This document shows, one piece after another, positions 1 to 10,587 of a stretch of DNA of 64,000 bases. The DNA lies in the NCBI GenBank assembly GCA_020284085.1, contig JACEVL010000160.1, positions 1,494,001 through 1,558,000 of the forward strand. Reading direction: 5' to 3'. The notes beneath the pieces were generated by a model. It ran no database searches. It saw only the letters and a program-made list of their open reading frames with translations, and was not told the origin of the DNA. This stretch comes from Aporrectodea caliginosa (lineage: Eukaryota > Annelida > Clitellata > Crassiclitellata > Lumbricidae). Every line of letters starts with the position of its first letter. Position 1 is the stretch's first letter. Both the position numbers and the translations under genes were made by a program.

Positions 1-1380
1 TTGACCTGGTTACACAACCTGTTTTGGTGCACCATTGTTTGATGCCTTGTGCATTTGACACAGGCACGACAGAAGCTATAAATAAACAAAGCATTTAAGA
101 AGTCTGGAATGGCTGACTATTTAGCATTCTTGGTTAATTTTGAGTGGATCTAACATCGATCAAATGTCTTCTGAACCACTTAAAACCCTCACTAGGTTAC
201 ATAGCTGTTCGAAAGAACTCTTCAGTTTTAGAAGCGGCCCATCTAATCCGCTATGAAGGCATATATAGTGTTTGTATCAAAATAAAACTGATGGTATTTT
301 GACTAGAAACCAAAGACAGTAATTAATATCTATCAGAGAGGATCAGTCAAATCAGTCGGGAAGAACAGCATGCCCGCATGCAACCCAGATAGGACTCAAA
401 TTCCCATACGAGACATGTGTAGAGCCCAAATGAATAATGGCCAGGGTAACAATCAAAACCTATATTGGTGGTAGGCTATATATGGTACAAGTTCCACCCA
501 ACGGTTAGGGTTAGGAAGAACACAAGTGAATATATATGTCCAATACTTTTATTGCTATGTATTCTGTAATGAGCTTTGCAATTACTCAATTACTTTACAA
601 TAATAAAAATAAAAACTATTACAATAAAACTAAGAATTGGTTGAAGACTTGTCATTCCAGAAAAATGTTTCTAATTTTTATAATCCTGAGGTATGAAATC
701 TACTTCAGGTAAACACAATATTTGATAACTACAAGAAAAATGGTGCATAAATGTACGTAAGGAGGGGAAGATGAAGTAAATCTCCCTTAATGTTGAGGGC
801 AGACTGATGCCACTGATAGGACGTTATTACCTCTTTAATATTTACAGAGGCAAGTTAACAATGACTTCCACTAAGGCATTTTTATTCACAAATATTCAAC
901 AGTTAATAGCTTGCAGTATATTACTTGATAGTGTTACAAAATCTTGTTTGTCAAGTATAACAATAAAATTTTAAAACGTGTTTCACAACAGCTTTGTGTC
1001 TAAATTTACATCTGCATGAACTGTCTCGGGTAACTGATTGTTAAAACTGTATACATGTACAACTGAAATCATGGAATGTCAGGGCATGGCCTATGAATAC
1101 AAATAATTCATTAAATCCATTGGTTTAGCAATTACAATTAGTTAGCTTTGATTAATCAATTGATTCTAGATTAGTTTTTCTCTATCGTGACACTGTCCGA
1201 TTTACAGGAATCTCAGTAGAAGTGATTTCCACAGTTTGGAATGACCAGAAGCGAATCCGCGGCTCATACCGGAGCACCATCCACGTCTAAAACAAAACAG
1301 AAGAATGCATCACATCCAAACACAACACATACCTCATCTGATCCTCCACCTTCCAATTCTCGATCTAAACGACACCCATC
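1..1380. other. No gene seen; start of a dispersed repeat at the left edge
   Basis: AT-rich sequence without coding signals. Positions 1-82 carry a motif ('ttgatgccttgtgcatttg') that recurs, diverged, near 22376, 54190 and 56210, so it is a dispersed repeat of unknown class. Confidence 0.5.
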
Positions 1381-1384
1381 TTAA

Positions 1385-1530
1385 CAGCTACTCTCCTCTC
1401 GTACCTCCGTCGGACTACCCTTTTGGACAACCCCGCTGACTCGATGCAGTGCTCATGAATAAGCTGGTGCCCTCCGCTTGGCTTTGAAGTGGCGCTTTAG
1501 ATGTTTGGAGTTTATGATTACGATACCCTA
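1385..1530 (+). mobile_element. LINE 3' end, family with 'gtggcgcttta' tail
   Basis: The sequence closely matches, in reverse, the tail at 60104-60300: the blocks 'ttttggacaacccc', 'gaataagctggtgccct' and 'gtggcgctttaga' occur in the same order. It is a truncated 3' end only. Confidence 0.55.
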
Positions 1531-1539
1531 GTACAGCAT

Positions 1540-1875
1540 GTATGTATGTAGTGAGGTGAATACACCTATAAGTCCGATATGCATATATGTCTGTACGTTT
1601 GTGTGTGTGTATACATGTATGTATCTAGCATGCATGTATATACAGCATGTGAATGCAGTACAATGTATGTATGAAGGTAGGTATGTATGTGTAAATATAA
1701 GTGTGTAGGTAAATGTGTATATATGTATGCATGCATGAAAGCATGTATTTATAGATGTATTTATGTGTGTATGTATGTATGTATGTGTTTCAAGCAAGCT
1801 TGCATACAAGCATGTATGTATGCACATATTTATATAAGGATGTGTGCAAGTGTATATGTATGTATGTATTCCGTT
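1540..1875. repeat. (GTAT)n/(GTGTAT)n degenerate microsatellite
   Basis: Long degenerate tract of tgtatgta-type repeats. Its open frames are low-complexity shadows. Confidence 0.8.
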
Positions 1876-1880
1876 TTATT
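1875..1880 (-). promoter_or_regulatory. Possible polyadenylation signal of the RPTP gene
   Basis: AATAAA on the minus strand lies about 165 nt downstream of the stop codon. Position is the only support, and other AATAAA motifs occur in this AT-rich DNA. Confidence 0.3.
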
Positions 1881-2044
1881 GTAGCCGTTTAACACAAGCT
1901 CTTTTGATTATATAATAAAATGTCTTCTAGCAGAACGAAAATGAAGTGAAATAATTTTACAGATACACTGAAGTGGGTTCATGGTAATAGGTTAAGAGCC
2001 CTGCTTTACCTGCCATCAAATGAACTGGGAACGAAAGAAAACTG

Positions 2045-2100
2045 CTACATACTATTCTTGCAGTTTTGATAAACGCACTCTTCCTCTTCTTGCAATTTGT
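2045..2100 (-). CDS. RPTP terminal exon, second YQN motif and stop
   Basis: Acceptor CTTTTGTAG in phase 1 joins tail exon 1 without a frame break. The exon encodes DKLQEEEECVYQNCKNSM and ends with TAG at 2047-2045. It repeats the acidic-Cys-x-Tyr-Gln-Asn pattern of the preceding exon, so the tail seems to come from an exon duplication. Confidence 0.72.
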
Positions 2101-3127
2101 CTACAAAAGATAAAATGCTACAAAGTACAATCATTCATTCTATCTGTATTTAAATGGCGATAACATCCAAAGCATACCAGTTAAAGTAATCCATTCTATC
2201 ATCACTGAACATTCATTTGAGAGATTGTAAAACAGTGTTTTATAAATGTTCACATGCAGTGTAGATTCATTCATGTGCTCCCGATTCATGTGCAAATCTG
2301 CTTAACGTGAAATGGTGCTGTCCCTCAAAGCTAATAACTTAGCACAACGTATTAGTTAATGCACCACAAGAACTATAGAACTAAATATTGGCTGTTCCAA
2401 AATTATCCTTCTTACCAATGGACTGGTTTATACCCTGTATCATGAAGCATCCCCCCTCCCAATGACGTCGCTTTAACGAGTCCACACGGTATATGCAATT
2501 ATGCATATGCCTGTATCTATCAGTCAGTCAGTACCCCATGTTCACTCTTAATGTTTGAAGAATGTAAAATGAGCATTGCTTGAGTAAACCCAGCCTAAGT
2601 CTGGGAAAGTCAATATGTAAGAAAGCATTCAGAAGGTGAGGCACGAAACAAGTCCCGATAGTTTAGTGCATAATTTCACAGAGATGTCAAACATGTCACT
2701 TAAAAGATGCACTGTTGAACTTAAGACTACATAACTAATTTGGCATGCAAAACTTCAGTCAATTTACACAACAAAGCTAAGTGATATTAATACTGTTCAT
2801 TAACAATTTTTCAAAAGTATTCACGTACATGTACATCAGCTAAAATATGAAGTTAATCATCAAATTACTCAACACTTCCACTTAAATCCAATGCAAGATG
2901 AAACCTATTTCCAGATTTTTCCGACTTAGGTTGGGTTTTCCCATGCACAGTTACAAATAAATTAATAGTCTTAAAAGTTTGAAAACCTAGTTTCGTATTT
3001 CTATGATTAACATTAACCTATCATTCTACTGTGACTTGCAGTAACATTTGGCTGTTAGTAATGCTATCCATCACCCCTAAACTACAAATTGGCATTACAT
3101 AACATTTGCCAAGAAATCTAGTCGTAC

Positions 3128-3169
3128 CTTTCCTGTCGACATTTTGATACATGCATTCCTCATCTTCTT
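3128..3169 (-). CDS. RPTP tail exon 1 with YQN motif
   Basis: This 42-bp exon (phase 1 to phase 1) follows acceptor GCTTTTTTATAG and ends at AAAG|GTACGA. It encodes EEDEECMYQNVDRK. A Tyr two residues before Asn is the consensus for GRB2-type SH2 domains once phosphorylated, and acidic residues upstream favour tyrosine kinases. R3-subtype phosphatases are known to carry a phosphorylated Tyr in their tail that recruits Src-family kinases or GRB2; that role here is inferred. Confidence 0.7.
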
Positions 3170-3586
3170 CTATAAAAAAGCACAAAGTCAATTCAAGCTG
3201 TATTTGTTTCACAATGTTTACCTCAACAATTAGTTAAAAATCGTCATTCTTTCAAGAGAAATCATAATAAATAAATTCTACCTAAATAGAAAGGCATGAA
3301 GAAAATTTCAATTGTATAAAATCATGTTTTGACTCCTGCTGGAAGCATTCACATGGCACAAACAGACATCTGGACAAAAACATTAGGAAAAGATCTGGAA
3401 CAACACGGTTTTGGAGAAACACCGAGACATGAAGATCACCTTCATTTGGTGATATAGTGAAAAACTACCAGTACTAATGCTATCTATGTTAACCAAGTAT
3501 TATTACACTTTGTAAACAAATGCCTGTATAATAGAGAGTGACGTGGGAGGCAATTAGATTAGATTAGGAGCATAGACAAATCTACA

Positions 3587-3681
3587 TCTATAGTGCTTGA
3601 CCTACCTTCTATAGTGCTTGACCTACCTTCTATAGTGCTTGACCTACCTTCTATAGTGCTTGACCTACCTTCTATAGTGCT
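3587..3681 (-). repeat. 21-bp minisatellite repeating a splice donor
   Basis: Four full units (3598-3618, 3619-3639, 3640-3660, 3661-3681) and a partial fifth are identical. On the minus strand each unit carries GAAG|GTAGGT, a near-consensus 5' splice site, and encodes STIEGRS in the exon frame. Confidence 0.9.
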
Positions 3682-3753
3682 ATTCCTGAAGCTTGAGATC
3701 ATTTGTCTTTCAATCGCTGTCTTTATGCACTCATGTGCAAACACGTACTGAGC
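3669..3753 (-). CDS. RPTP exon: end of PTP domain, with tandem alternative donors
   Basis: The acceptor CTGGCATAG in phase 0 is followed by AQYVFAHECIKTAIER, the last helix of the PTP domain (QTE-xQYxFxH junction). After ISSFRNSTIE the exon meets donor GAAG|GTAGGT in phase 1. The donor lies inside a 21-bp tandem repeat, so in-frame donors also exist at 3648, 3627 and 3606. Each shift would add seven residues of the type GRSSTIE. The first donor is my default. Confidence 0.85.
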
Positions 3754-4029
3754 CTATGCCAGAAAAAACATCTTGGAATGAAATATTTATGGCTTTTGAA
3801 GAAACAAATGGTGCACACAGAAATCCCAAAACACACACTCACATCCAATGCTACGACTCCCACCACATAACATTAACACCCCTGCAGTGCTTTTGTGACA
3901 TACTTATGAAGGTGCTAATACAAAATGTCTTAGTTGCACATACAAACATATATAACATAATTATGTGCATACATACACACGTCTTACTGCTACTGCTACT
4001 ACCACTACTACTACCAATCCCACTACCAT

Positions 4030-4318
4030 TCATTCATTCATTTAGAGAATTTATATAGAGCCCCCACCCCACCCCAAAGAAACCTACTCAGAGGCGCTCC
4101 CAGTCCAACCTCGGCAGTATAGACTAGACTTGAGCAACTTGTGAAACATAGCCATGTTGTTCCTAGGCAGCAGGTGAATCTCCAATGGGAATCCATTCCA
4201 AATAGGAGGGTCAACAACTGAGAAGGCACAGCGCTGCCTAGGCTAGAACGGGGGGACCAAAAGCTCGCCACCAAGAAGAGCGAAGAGCCTGCCATATCAG
4301 AGACGGGGCAGAAACTAC
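4030..4318 (-). mobile_element. CR1/L2-like LINE 3' end
   Basis: In the intron between the last two PTP exons. On the minus strand it gives RT-C-terminal text (LLFGMDSHWRF) and ends with the shared tail 'gagcgcctctga...ctatataaat'. Truncated and decayed. Confidence 0.6.
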
Positions 4319-4418
4319 CATTCCCACTACCATTACTACCACTATTAATACTACTGCTACATGTTACTGGTTGTGTCGATATTTACTATTTTACAGGTCT
4401 GTATATAATAGCAACAAT

Positions 4419-4452
4419 AATAGCAATAATAATAATAACAATAATAACAATA
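4419..4452 (+). repeat. (AAT)n/(AAC)n microsatellite
   Basis: A short aat/aac tract lies directly beside the P-loop exon donor, within about 20 bp of it. Confidence 0.7.
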
Positions 4453-4469
4453 TGTATCTGCTTCTGTAC

Positions 4470-4605
4470 CTCGGTCTGGAGCATGTTACATCGATAGTTG
4501 CGCATGTCGAGCACAAGACCGAAGATATCCAAGGTCTTGTGTCCTCGCATGCGTTGAAGCAGATGATCAACGAGGATGAACGTACCCGTTCGACCAACAC
4601 CAGCG
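4470..4605 (-). CDS. RPTP exon: PTP active-site P-loop and Q-loop
   Basis: The acceptor TTTGCTGGTAG (phase 2) completes the Ser of the signature, so the joined motif reads [12 protein letters not shown]. The exon then encodes [25 protein letters not shown] and NMLQTE; the last includes the conserved Q-loop Gln. It is 136 bp and leaves in phase 0 at GAG|GTACAG. All catalytic residues in this exon are intact. It lies next to a (TAA)n-type tract in the following intron. Confidence 0.92.
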
Positions 4606-4837
4606 CTACCAGCAAAGAGAAACAGTCGTGTCAATGAGTTGCAGCAACGCACAACAACGATCATCAATTCTCAACAGACATTTGGCCAAGAATTCCCACA
4701 ACAACAAGGGCACAGACGGCATGAGATAAAAACCCATAAGGGGTAAACAATAAACATATTTCTTTTGCATGCACAACTATAAAGAAACCCCTCACCATCA
4801 TGACCCTGAGGTCAATGTGTCGTTTTGTTGGGGACAA

Positions 4838-5012
4838 GGTTGTCGTTTGGTTAGAGTGCTTGCCCTGTAAAGCGCAGTACGGGTTCGAGTCTCCCCTTAA
4901 ACGGTTACTGTGCAAGGACCTTAAGCAAGGCCTTCACTCACAGTTGATCAACACCATCGACTGATGCTTGGTCATTAGATAGAACGTCATGTAATGTAAT
5001 GTAGTGTAAATC
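4838..5012 (+). mobile_element. tRNA-derived SINE, family 1
   Basis: The head contains an A-box-like 'tttggttagagtgc' and a B-box-like 'gggttcgagtctcc' (about 4881). The body carries 'aaggccttcactcacag' and 'atgcttggtcattagatag', shared with 6960-7150 and the two copies near 39.8-40.0 kb. Confidence 0.7.
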
Positions 5013-5376
5013 TCATAAATTTCTCGGCGCCACAAAAACCCATGTCTGAGAGACCAGCTCATTCACTAGCACCATATCAAATCAAGTCCGTTATGGCCAG
5101 GTTCTTTTATCCATTCCGGTGCCAGGTCAGAATCTAGGAAGGTAACGTAGCTTTTAAACACGTAAAAATAATAATAATTGTGGTACAAACATGACAACAG
5201 CCATCAGAACACTTTCTAACCTCATGGAAGACTAGGATAGGGCCTGTTTTTAATGGAGATCAGCTCTTTGCAAATTAAAAACATTTATATGCACATAAGA
5301 TTACCCAGCAGTGTGACTGTAAGGTGAGAAAAAAAAACCTTATTAATATCGATATCAATTTTTTTAATTTGCATTA

Positions 5377-6291
5377 CCGTATATACTCGCGTACAAGTCG
5401 ACGTCGCGTATAAGTCGACCCCTAAAAATTTGACCTTGTATTGGGGAAAAGTCTATGACCCGCGTATAAGTCGATGCGTGTTTTATGTCTACCCGGGTAA
5501 ATATTGACATCTTGTAGCCCTTGCAACCACCAAGTTACGGCCGATTGTATATAAATAAAATCAATTTTTCGCCGATTCCCGATTAGACCACTGGACAGTA
5601 AGCACGTACGTCGTGCAAAATCGAATGTTATCCAACAAATTATCTACCAGTAATTCAACATTTCTACTCAAAATACCCTTAAAATTGCCAGTTTGTAATT
5701 TACAAGTTACGGCTGACGTTATATAATAGAACAACTTTCGTCGATTCCCGCTGTTTTTCAAGATTTTGCGGACCCATTGTTTTCGTTTTGCGGCAGTTAC
5801 GGACTTACGGTCATCAAGACAAGGAATCCGGAATATAGATGAAGTCAGGTAAAATAGTGGCAGTTATTACACGTTGCCAGACGCGAATTTACGGTCATCG
5901 CTGCAAAATACGCTATAAAATATCTTACATAGAAAGAAACCGCATCCCGCCAAAACGAATAATAAATAAGAAGTGGTGTTGACGTTATTTGCCGTCGTGG
6001 TTTAAATTTAACACAATATTATGTATTCTATCAGATATATGTCTGCATTTTGCTAAAAATTTATTATCTATTGTTTATAACATTATATTATTTCCTTTAT
6101 GGATGTGTCATGCGATATCCGACGGGTATGTCGTTATCCGACGAGTACGTTGTTGGCCTCCGTTTCACGTTTCGTGCGATCTCTGATGAATAAATCTTGT
6201 GACATTAGCTTGCCCCGCGTATAAGTCGACCCCCAACTTTGGACTTTCAAAATTGTCCAAAAAAACTCGACTTATACGCGAGTATATACGG
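5377..6291. mobile_element. DNA transposon with 25-bp TIRs and TA target duplication
   Basis: Terminal inverted repeats start 'ccgtatatactcgcg' and match over 25 bases with one mismatch. TA flanks both ends (5375-5376 and 6292-6293), as in Tc1/mariner/pogo elements. The 915-bp body also repeats 'gcgtataagtcgac' near both ends. I saw no intact transposase, so it is probably non-autonomous. Confidence 0.75.
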
Positions 6292-6959
6292 TATTAATTA
6301 TCCATCAGGATCCATCCATTATATGACTCTAATTTGCAAAATCACCTCAAAAGTATTGATCACTTGGAAAAGTCTAATCTAATCTAATGACCTCTTTACA
6401 CGCTGTTATCACAGGGCATAAGGCATCAACTGATGGTCATGTCAAGTTATCTCATTGCGAAGAATCATACATAGTCTGCTGGAGATGCATGGTCGAAAGT
6501 GACTGAGACTGACTAGAGGGTCAATGAAGCTGGTGATAGTAAATTCAAAAGAACCATTTAATTAAATTTACGCTAATTAAAGTTACACAAAAATGACAAC
6601 AAAACAAAAACCCATGTACAATCAGAAAAAAAGACAATACAGCATGCATGTAATTAACGAGCATTTTGACATATGCTTGAACAGAATCAAATTTGTCGAT
6701 TTTAAACATGAAATTTTACAATTGAAATGAATCATGCCACTAAAGGTAAGGTTGATAGAGTCGAAGGTCAACTTCTGGCTATTCGATAGATTCGTATTTC
6801 ATGCAAGTTGATGGAAAATTATCCCATGCGAACTGTAACATACTATCATGCATGTGGACACAGTGAAACTAAAAACAGAAAATTAATTAAAGATGTCCAC
6901 AAAACTATGAAATAAAGCATTAATGACGAAAATTATGGTTATTAAGCAGATATTGTCTG

Positions 6960-7150
6960 GGCAATATATTGGATTTTCAGTTGTCTGTCAAGGGTTCAAA
7001 TCCCTGTATGTCTTGTGAAAATAAAACAACCTATTCACAAACTATGCATTCTGTGCCTTGAACAGAAAACTGTGTAGTGATTATAAGGAAGTCCTTCACT
7101 CACAATTGTTCAGTACCATCGATTGATGCTTAGTCATTAGATAGTGATGC
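6960..7150 (+). mobile_element. tRNA-derived SINE, family 1, copy 2
   Basis: B-box-like 'agggttcaaatccct' at about 6991 and the body blocks 'gtccttcactcacaa', 'accatcgattgatgctta' and 'cattagatag' match the copy at 4838. It runs straight into a long (TAA)n tract, which would be its 3' tail. Confidence 0.7.
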
Positions 7151-7164
7151 TTAATAAATGTGTT

Positions 7165-7165
<1 letters not shown>

Positions 7166-7238
<73 letters not shown>

Positions 7239-7347
7239 TAATAACAATAACAATAATAATAATAATAATAATAATAATGGTAATGACAATAATAATAATA
7301 ATACCTCGGGGCAAAAAAATAAAATAAAAAATAAATAATAAAATAAC

Positions 7348-7384
<37 letters not shown>

Positions 7385-7398
7385 GTAATGGTAATGAC

Positions 7399-7429
<31 letters not shown>

Positions 7430-7499
7430 GTAATGGTAGTGACAATAACAATAACAATAATAATAATAATAATAATAATGGTAATGGTATGACAATAAC

Positions 7500-7530
<31 letters not shown>

Positions 7531-7544
7531 GTAATGACAATAAC

Positions 7545-7575
<31 letters not shown>
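7166..7575. repeat. Long (TAA)n microsatellite with interruptions
   Basis: About 400 bp of ataata repeats with ggtaat and gacaat interruptions. It follows the SINE tail and lies in the intron before the WPD-loop exon. Confidence 0.95.
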
Positions 7576-7576
<1 letters not shown>

Positions 7577-7779
7577 CAGAGTCCAAATCTTAGACATTGC
7601 CAGATGACAGCATCTGTCGAAAAGCAAAGGGGAGAGAGAAGTTAATGCTCATGCCGTGAAATCCAACATTTTATGATCACCAGCAAGAATTTACATTACC
7701 AACTTTACTCAACATCCTTTTCTGACATGCAAAGCGAGCAAGACAGATGACGTTCATGCAATCAGCGTGGTGTTGGTAC

Positions 7780-7940
7780 CTGCAGTGGACAAGTATGGGA
7801 CCGGAGCCCTGCAATGGCTGACTGGGAGCGTGCGCTCGTACTCCGAGCACAAAGTCGAGCAACACGGCAGTGTTCTCGGGACAACCAAAATCGGGCCAGG
7901 AGATGAAATGCAAGTGCTTGACAACACGCTTCTTCTCACC
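7780..7940 (-). CDS. RPTP exon: PTP domain, WPD loop to catalytic HC
   Basis: The 161-bp exon (phase 0 in, phase 2 out) encodes GEKKRVVKHLHFISWPDFGC, then PENTAVLLDFVLGVR and GSGPILVHC. The WPD loop supplies the general-acid Asp, and the final Cys is the nucleophile of the HC(x)5R signature, which the intron interrupts. The acceptor (GGCTGCAG) has a poor pyrimidine tract; the donor is AG|GTACCA. Confidence 0.92.
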
Positions 7941-8657
7941 CTGCAGCCGTTCCAATTAAACAATTTTACCTGAAGTGATCGACTGGCAGTATCTTGACTA
8001 AAATCTTCCTAATGGACATTTGCATATGTACAAAGAAATTTATATAGCACTGTTTATAAACTGAGAATTACTGCCTCCCATCGATGCATTGTGCATTTTA
8101 TTATAATACCGTTACTAGAGAAGTTACAAGATCGGATTAAATAGATTAGATCTGCTAAACATTTCTGGGCTGAACTTATTTTTTAAGAGATGAATGTAAC
8201 AGGACACATATTTAATCACTTTAAGTCTCAAAAGAGATAATTCTGTACGTACTGACTCAAGGTTTCCACTTTTCAAGCATTTTCACTGTTAATATTGTCA
8301 GCATAGAAGTTTCAAAGAAAATAGTCCACATTGTAGACAGTCAGAATACTATGTATGTATTTTTGTTTATTCAATCAAAGTTTTGTTGTCAGAACGCAAC
8401 AAGTGACAATAATTGTTCTAGATGTAGCAGTTATGAAAGAGATTTTGCCTAGTAACGTCAGCTGTCGGTTATGACTAGTACATGTTTTTAAACATCATAC
8501 GAGACAAAAAGTTCTTATTGTACTTTGGCTAGAAAGCCATGAATGGGGTCTTAGCGTAGGTTGTATGTGAATTGCCTTTTTCTCAAAATCTGACAGTTTT
8601 TCATATGGATTTAACCTAAGAAAACATTTCAACAGAAGTAGTCCATATCATACTCAC

Positions 8658-8781
8658 TAATTTCACGTCTAGAATCCGAATGATGTAATAGTTGAGCTGT
8701 GATTCAGATTTCATCTGAACTTGAAGATCTCCATAGAACACTGACTCCTCATCCTGTTGGCCAATACTCAGCACATTTCTC
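8658..8781 (-). CDS. RPTP exon: PTP domain, KCAEYWP segment, with +1 frameshift
   Basis: The acceptor (GTTGAAAG) and donor (TTA|GTGAGT) are good and both neighbours demand phase 0, yet the exon is 124 bp, one more than a multiple of three. Read in phase 0 it gives EKCAEYWPTG and then TGA. From the donor backward the frame gives EESVFYGDLQVQM and LNYYIIRILDVKL, exactly the family's next segment. The extra base lies in the cc at about 8753-8754. It is either a sequencing or assembly error or a real inactivating insertion. Confidence 0.85.
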
Positions 8782-9079
8782 CTTTCAACACAAAATCAAA
8801 ATTTTCGTTTTAAAAAATTAATTGAAAACTACTTAAAACTACTATGGAAACATTCAAATCATAGCTCAAGAACTTTCTTTTTAAAGTATAATATGACTGT
8901 CATTGATTTTTAACTCTGCCTCTGCTATGAAACAGCACTACATAAATCGTCTCATTATTATTTTGATTTTTGATTACTATTATTATTTTATTATTAATGT
9001 TTTGAAAATCAGATTAGAGCTAAATCAGTATCCAAAATGCATCAGAAAAAGATTATAGAAGCTCAGTTGTATTTCTCAC

Positions 9080-9214
9080 ACGTCCACGTTCTTGGAGATT
9101 GGTAACCATGACGATGGTGCTGATGTGCTGTTCCCAGATCATTCTCCAGAAGTCATCAACAGTGCTTTTCATTGGTCCCTGAGCTGCGATGAATTCCCTC
9201 TTTGAAACGTAACC
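9080..9214 (-). CDS. RPTP exon: PTP domain, FIAAQGP segment
   Basis: The 135-bp exon is phase 0 on both sides, with acceptor TCTCTGTTAG and donor CGT|GTGAGA. It encodes [18 protein letters not shown], then [18 protein letters not shown] and VTNLQERGR. These match the PTP motifs FIAx[11 protein letters not shown] and MVTxxxExGR, which form the core sheet of the domain. Confidence 0.9.
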
Positions 9215-10496
9215 CTAACAGAGACAATGGAGGGCAACGTTAATCATCCTCGTACTGACAAAGCGTTGTTCAACAGACAACTAACTACCTTCCTATAAAT
9301 AATAATAATAATTATGGGAGGAGCGGCGGAAATTGCTGCGACTAGAAAGAAGTCTAAATACGCTGGCTTCAATACAATACAATAATACAACTGTAATTTG
9401 ATGTTGCCCTGCTTTACCTTGTTACCTTGTGCTGTCAGTTCCTGGAACTCTAGCGACCTTCATGATCAAGCCTCTCCATTTCCTTCTGTCCGCCGTCGCA
9501 TCTCTCAGTTCTGAGCAAAGTTCAACTTGCACACCGGCATGTCACAGATACAGTTATGTTGCAGAGCAATTGTGAGCGAAGGACTAACTCAAGGTCCCTA
9601 CACAGTAACTCTCGAGATAGGCTCAAACCAGCACTCCCCTCGTTACGTGCCCCCAAACGACAAAAGAGATACTGTTTTACCCCAATCGCAATATAAACGC
9701 ACCAGAAGCACGATTAATGTATACAGGTACGGAATGTCATCGTAGCGCTTTCAACTAATAACCTATATACGGGTACAGTAATTAATCAACCGAAGTGGTC
9801 TTTATTTGCGCCAGTTGCTAAATCACACACTAGATTAAATGAAGCTCATTCAGTTATCAAAACCACTTACTACGGCCACACCTGAAAACTATAGAACCCC
9901 CACCATCATAAAAATTCTGTACAATGCAGTTACTGGCACAAATCCAAAATTTATATAAGCTTTTTTTATACCACAAAATAGACCACTTAGTCACAACATG
10001 ACATTTGATATTGCTCCTAAGGTAGCATTATGTCACAGTGTTCAATAAATGTTCAGCAACTTTTGAGGCAGTACAAAACGAAAAATTAAGCAGTTCAGAA
10101 CACTAAGGACTACTAGAACATGAGAATTTTTTAACTAAGCTGCTTCACATGATCTTGATTCACTTGATGCCTAGTGCACATATACTGAATAGATAGTGAT
10201 ATTTGAACTGATCTTAAGAGTCTCGAGCATTTGGTTTGATGCACATCTCTTACTCAAAGCAAGTAGGTACATTTTGACAGTGCAACTGTTCTACTTGTCT
10301 TGATATGTGGTTTAATTTTAATTCAATCAAAGCCTAGGACATTCTGACAGCACATAGATACTTCCTAGCATCTCAACTTCTGAACACACGTATGGGTCCA
10401 GCATTTGCTTGTTTGGTCTGTATCAAATAGACAAAACCATATTAGCGTGGATGAGCATGCGATCAACATCTAGATATTGGAAATTGGAAGGCTTAC
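9215..10496. other. Intron region where a PTP-domain exon is expected but not seen
   Basis: The segment between KNRYSNILP and GYVSKREF should be encoded here (about 80 bp, phase 1 in, phase 0 out). I searched the minus strand for DHSRV-like and DYINA-like codons and found none. The region instead holds repeat-derived sequence at 9420-9660. Confidence 0.6.
9420..9665 (-). mobile_element. Degenerate retroelement sequence related to SINE family 2
   Basis: 'aattgtgagcgaaggact', 'caaggtccctac' and the following bases match, with divergence, the antisense of the SINE at 41169-41400. The upstream part ('catgatcaagcctctcc') looks repeat-derived but I cannot name it. Confidence 0.45.
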
Positions 10497-10587
10497 AAGG
10501 CAGGATGTTGCTATATCGGTTCTTCGTTCTGTTTTCCTCTATCTCGGCCGTAGTCTGAGGAAGCTTCGGACTCAGTTCCGTCAACAA
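10497..10587 (-). CDS. RPTP exon: PTP domain, NRxKNRYxNILP motif
   Basis: The 91-bp exon enters in phase 0 and leaves in phase 1 at T|GTAAGC. It encodes LTELSPKLPQTTAEIEEN followed by NRTKNRYSNILP, the conserved segment just before the phosphotyrosine-recognition loop. The next family segment (YDHSRVKL... to DYINANY) should follow in phase 1, but I found no such exon before 9214. Confidence 0.87.

Noticed and set aside
4838..4895. Possible tRNA gene
   Set aside because: A- and B-box-like motifs are present, but the sequence continues into a SINE body shared with other copies, and a clean cloverleaf is not apparent.
7096..7627. Long Ile-, Leu- or Tyr-rich open frames
   Set aside because: They are readings of a (TAA)n microsatellite in different frames, not genes.
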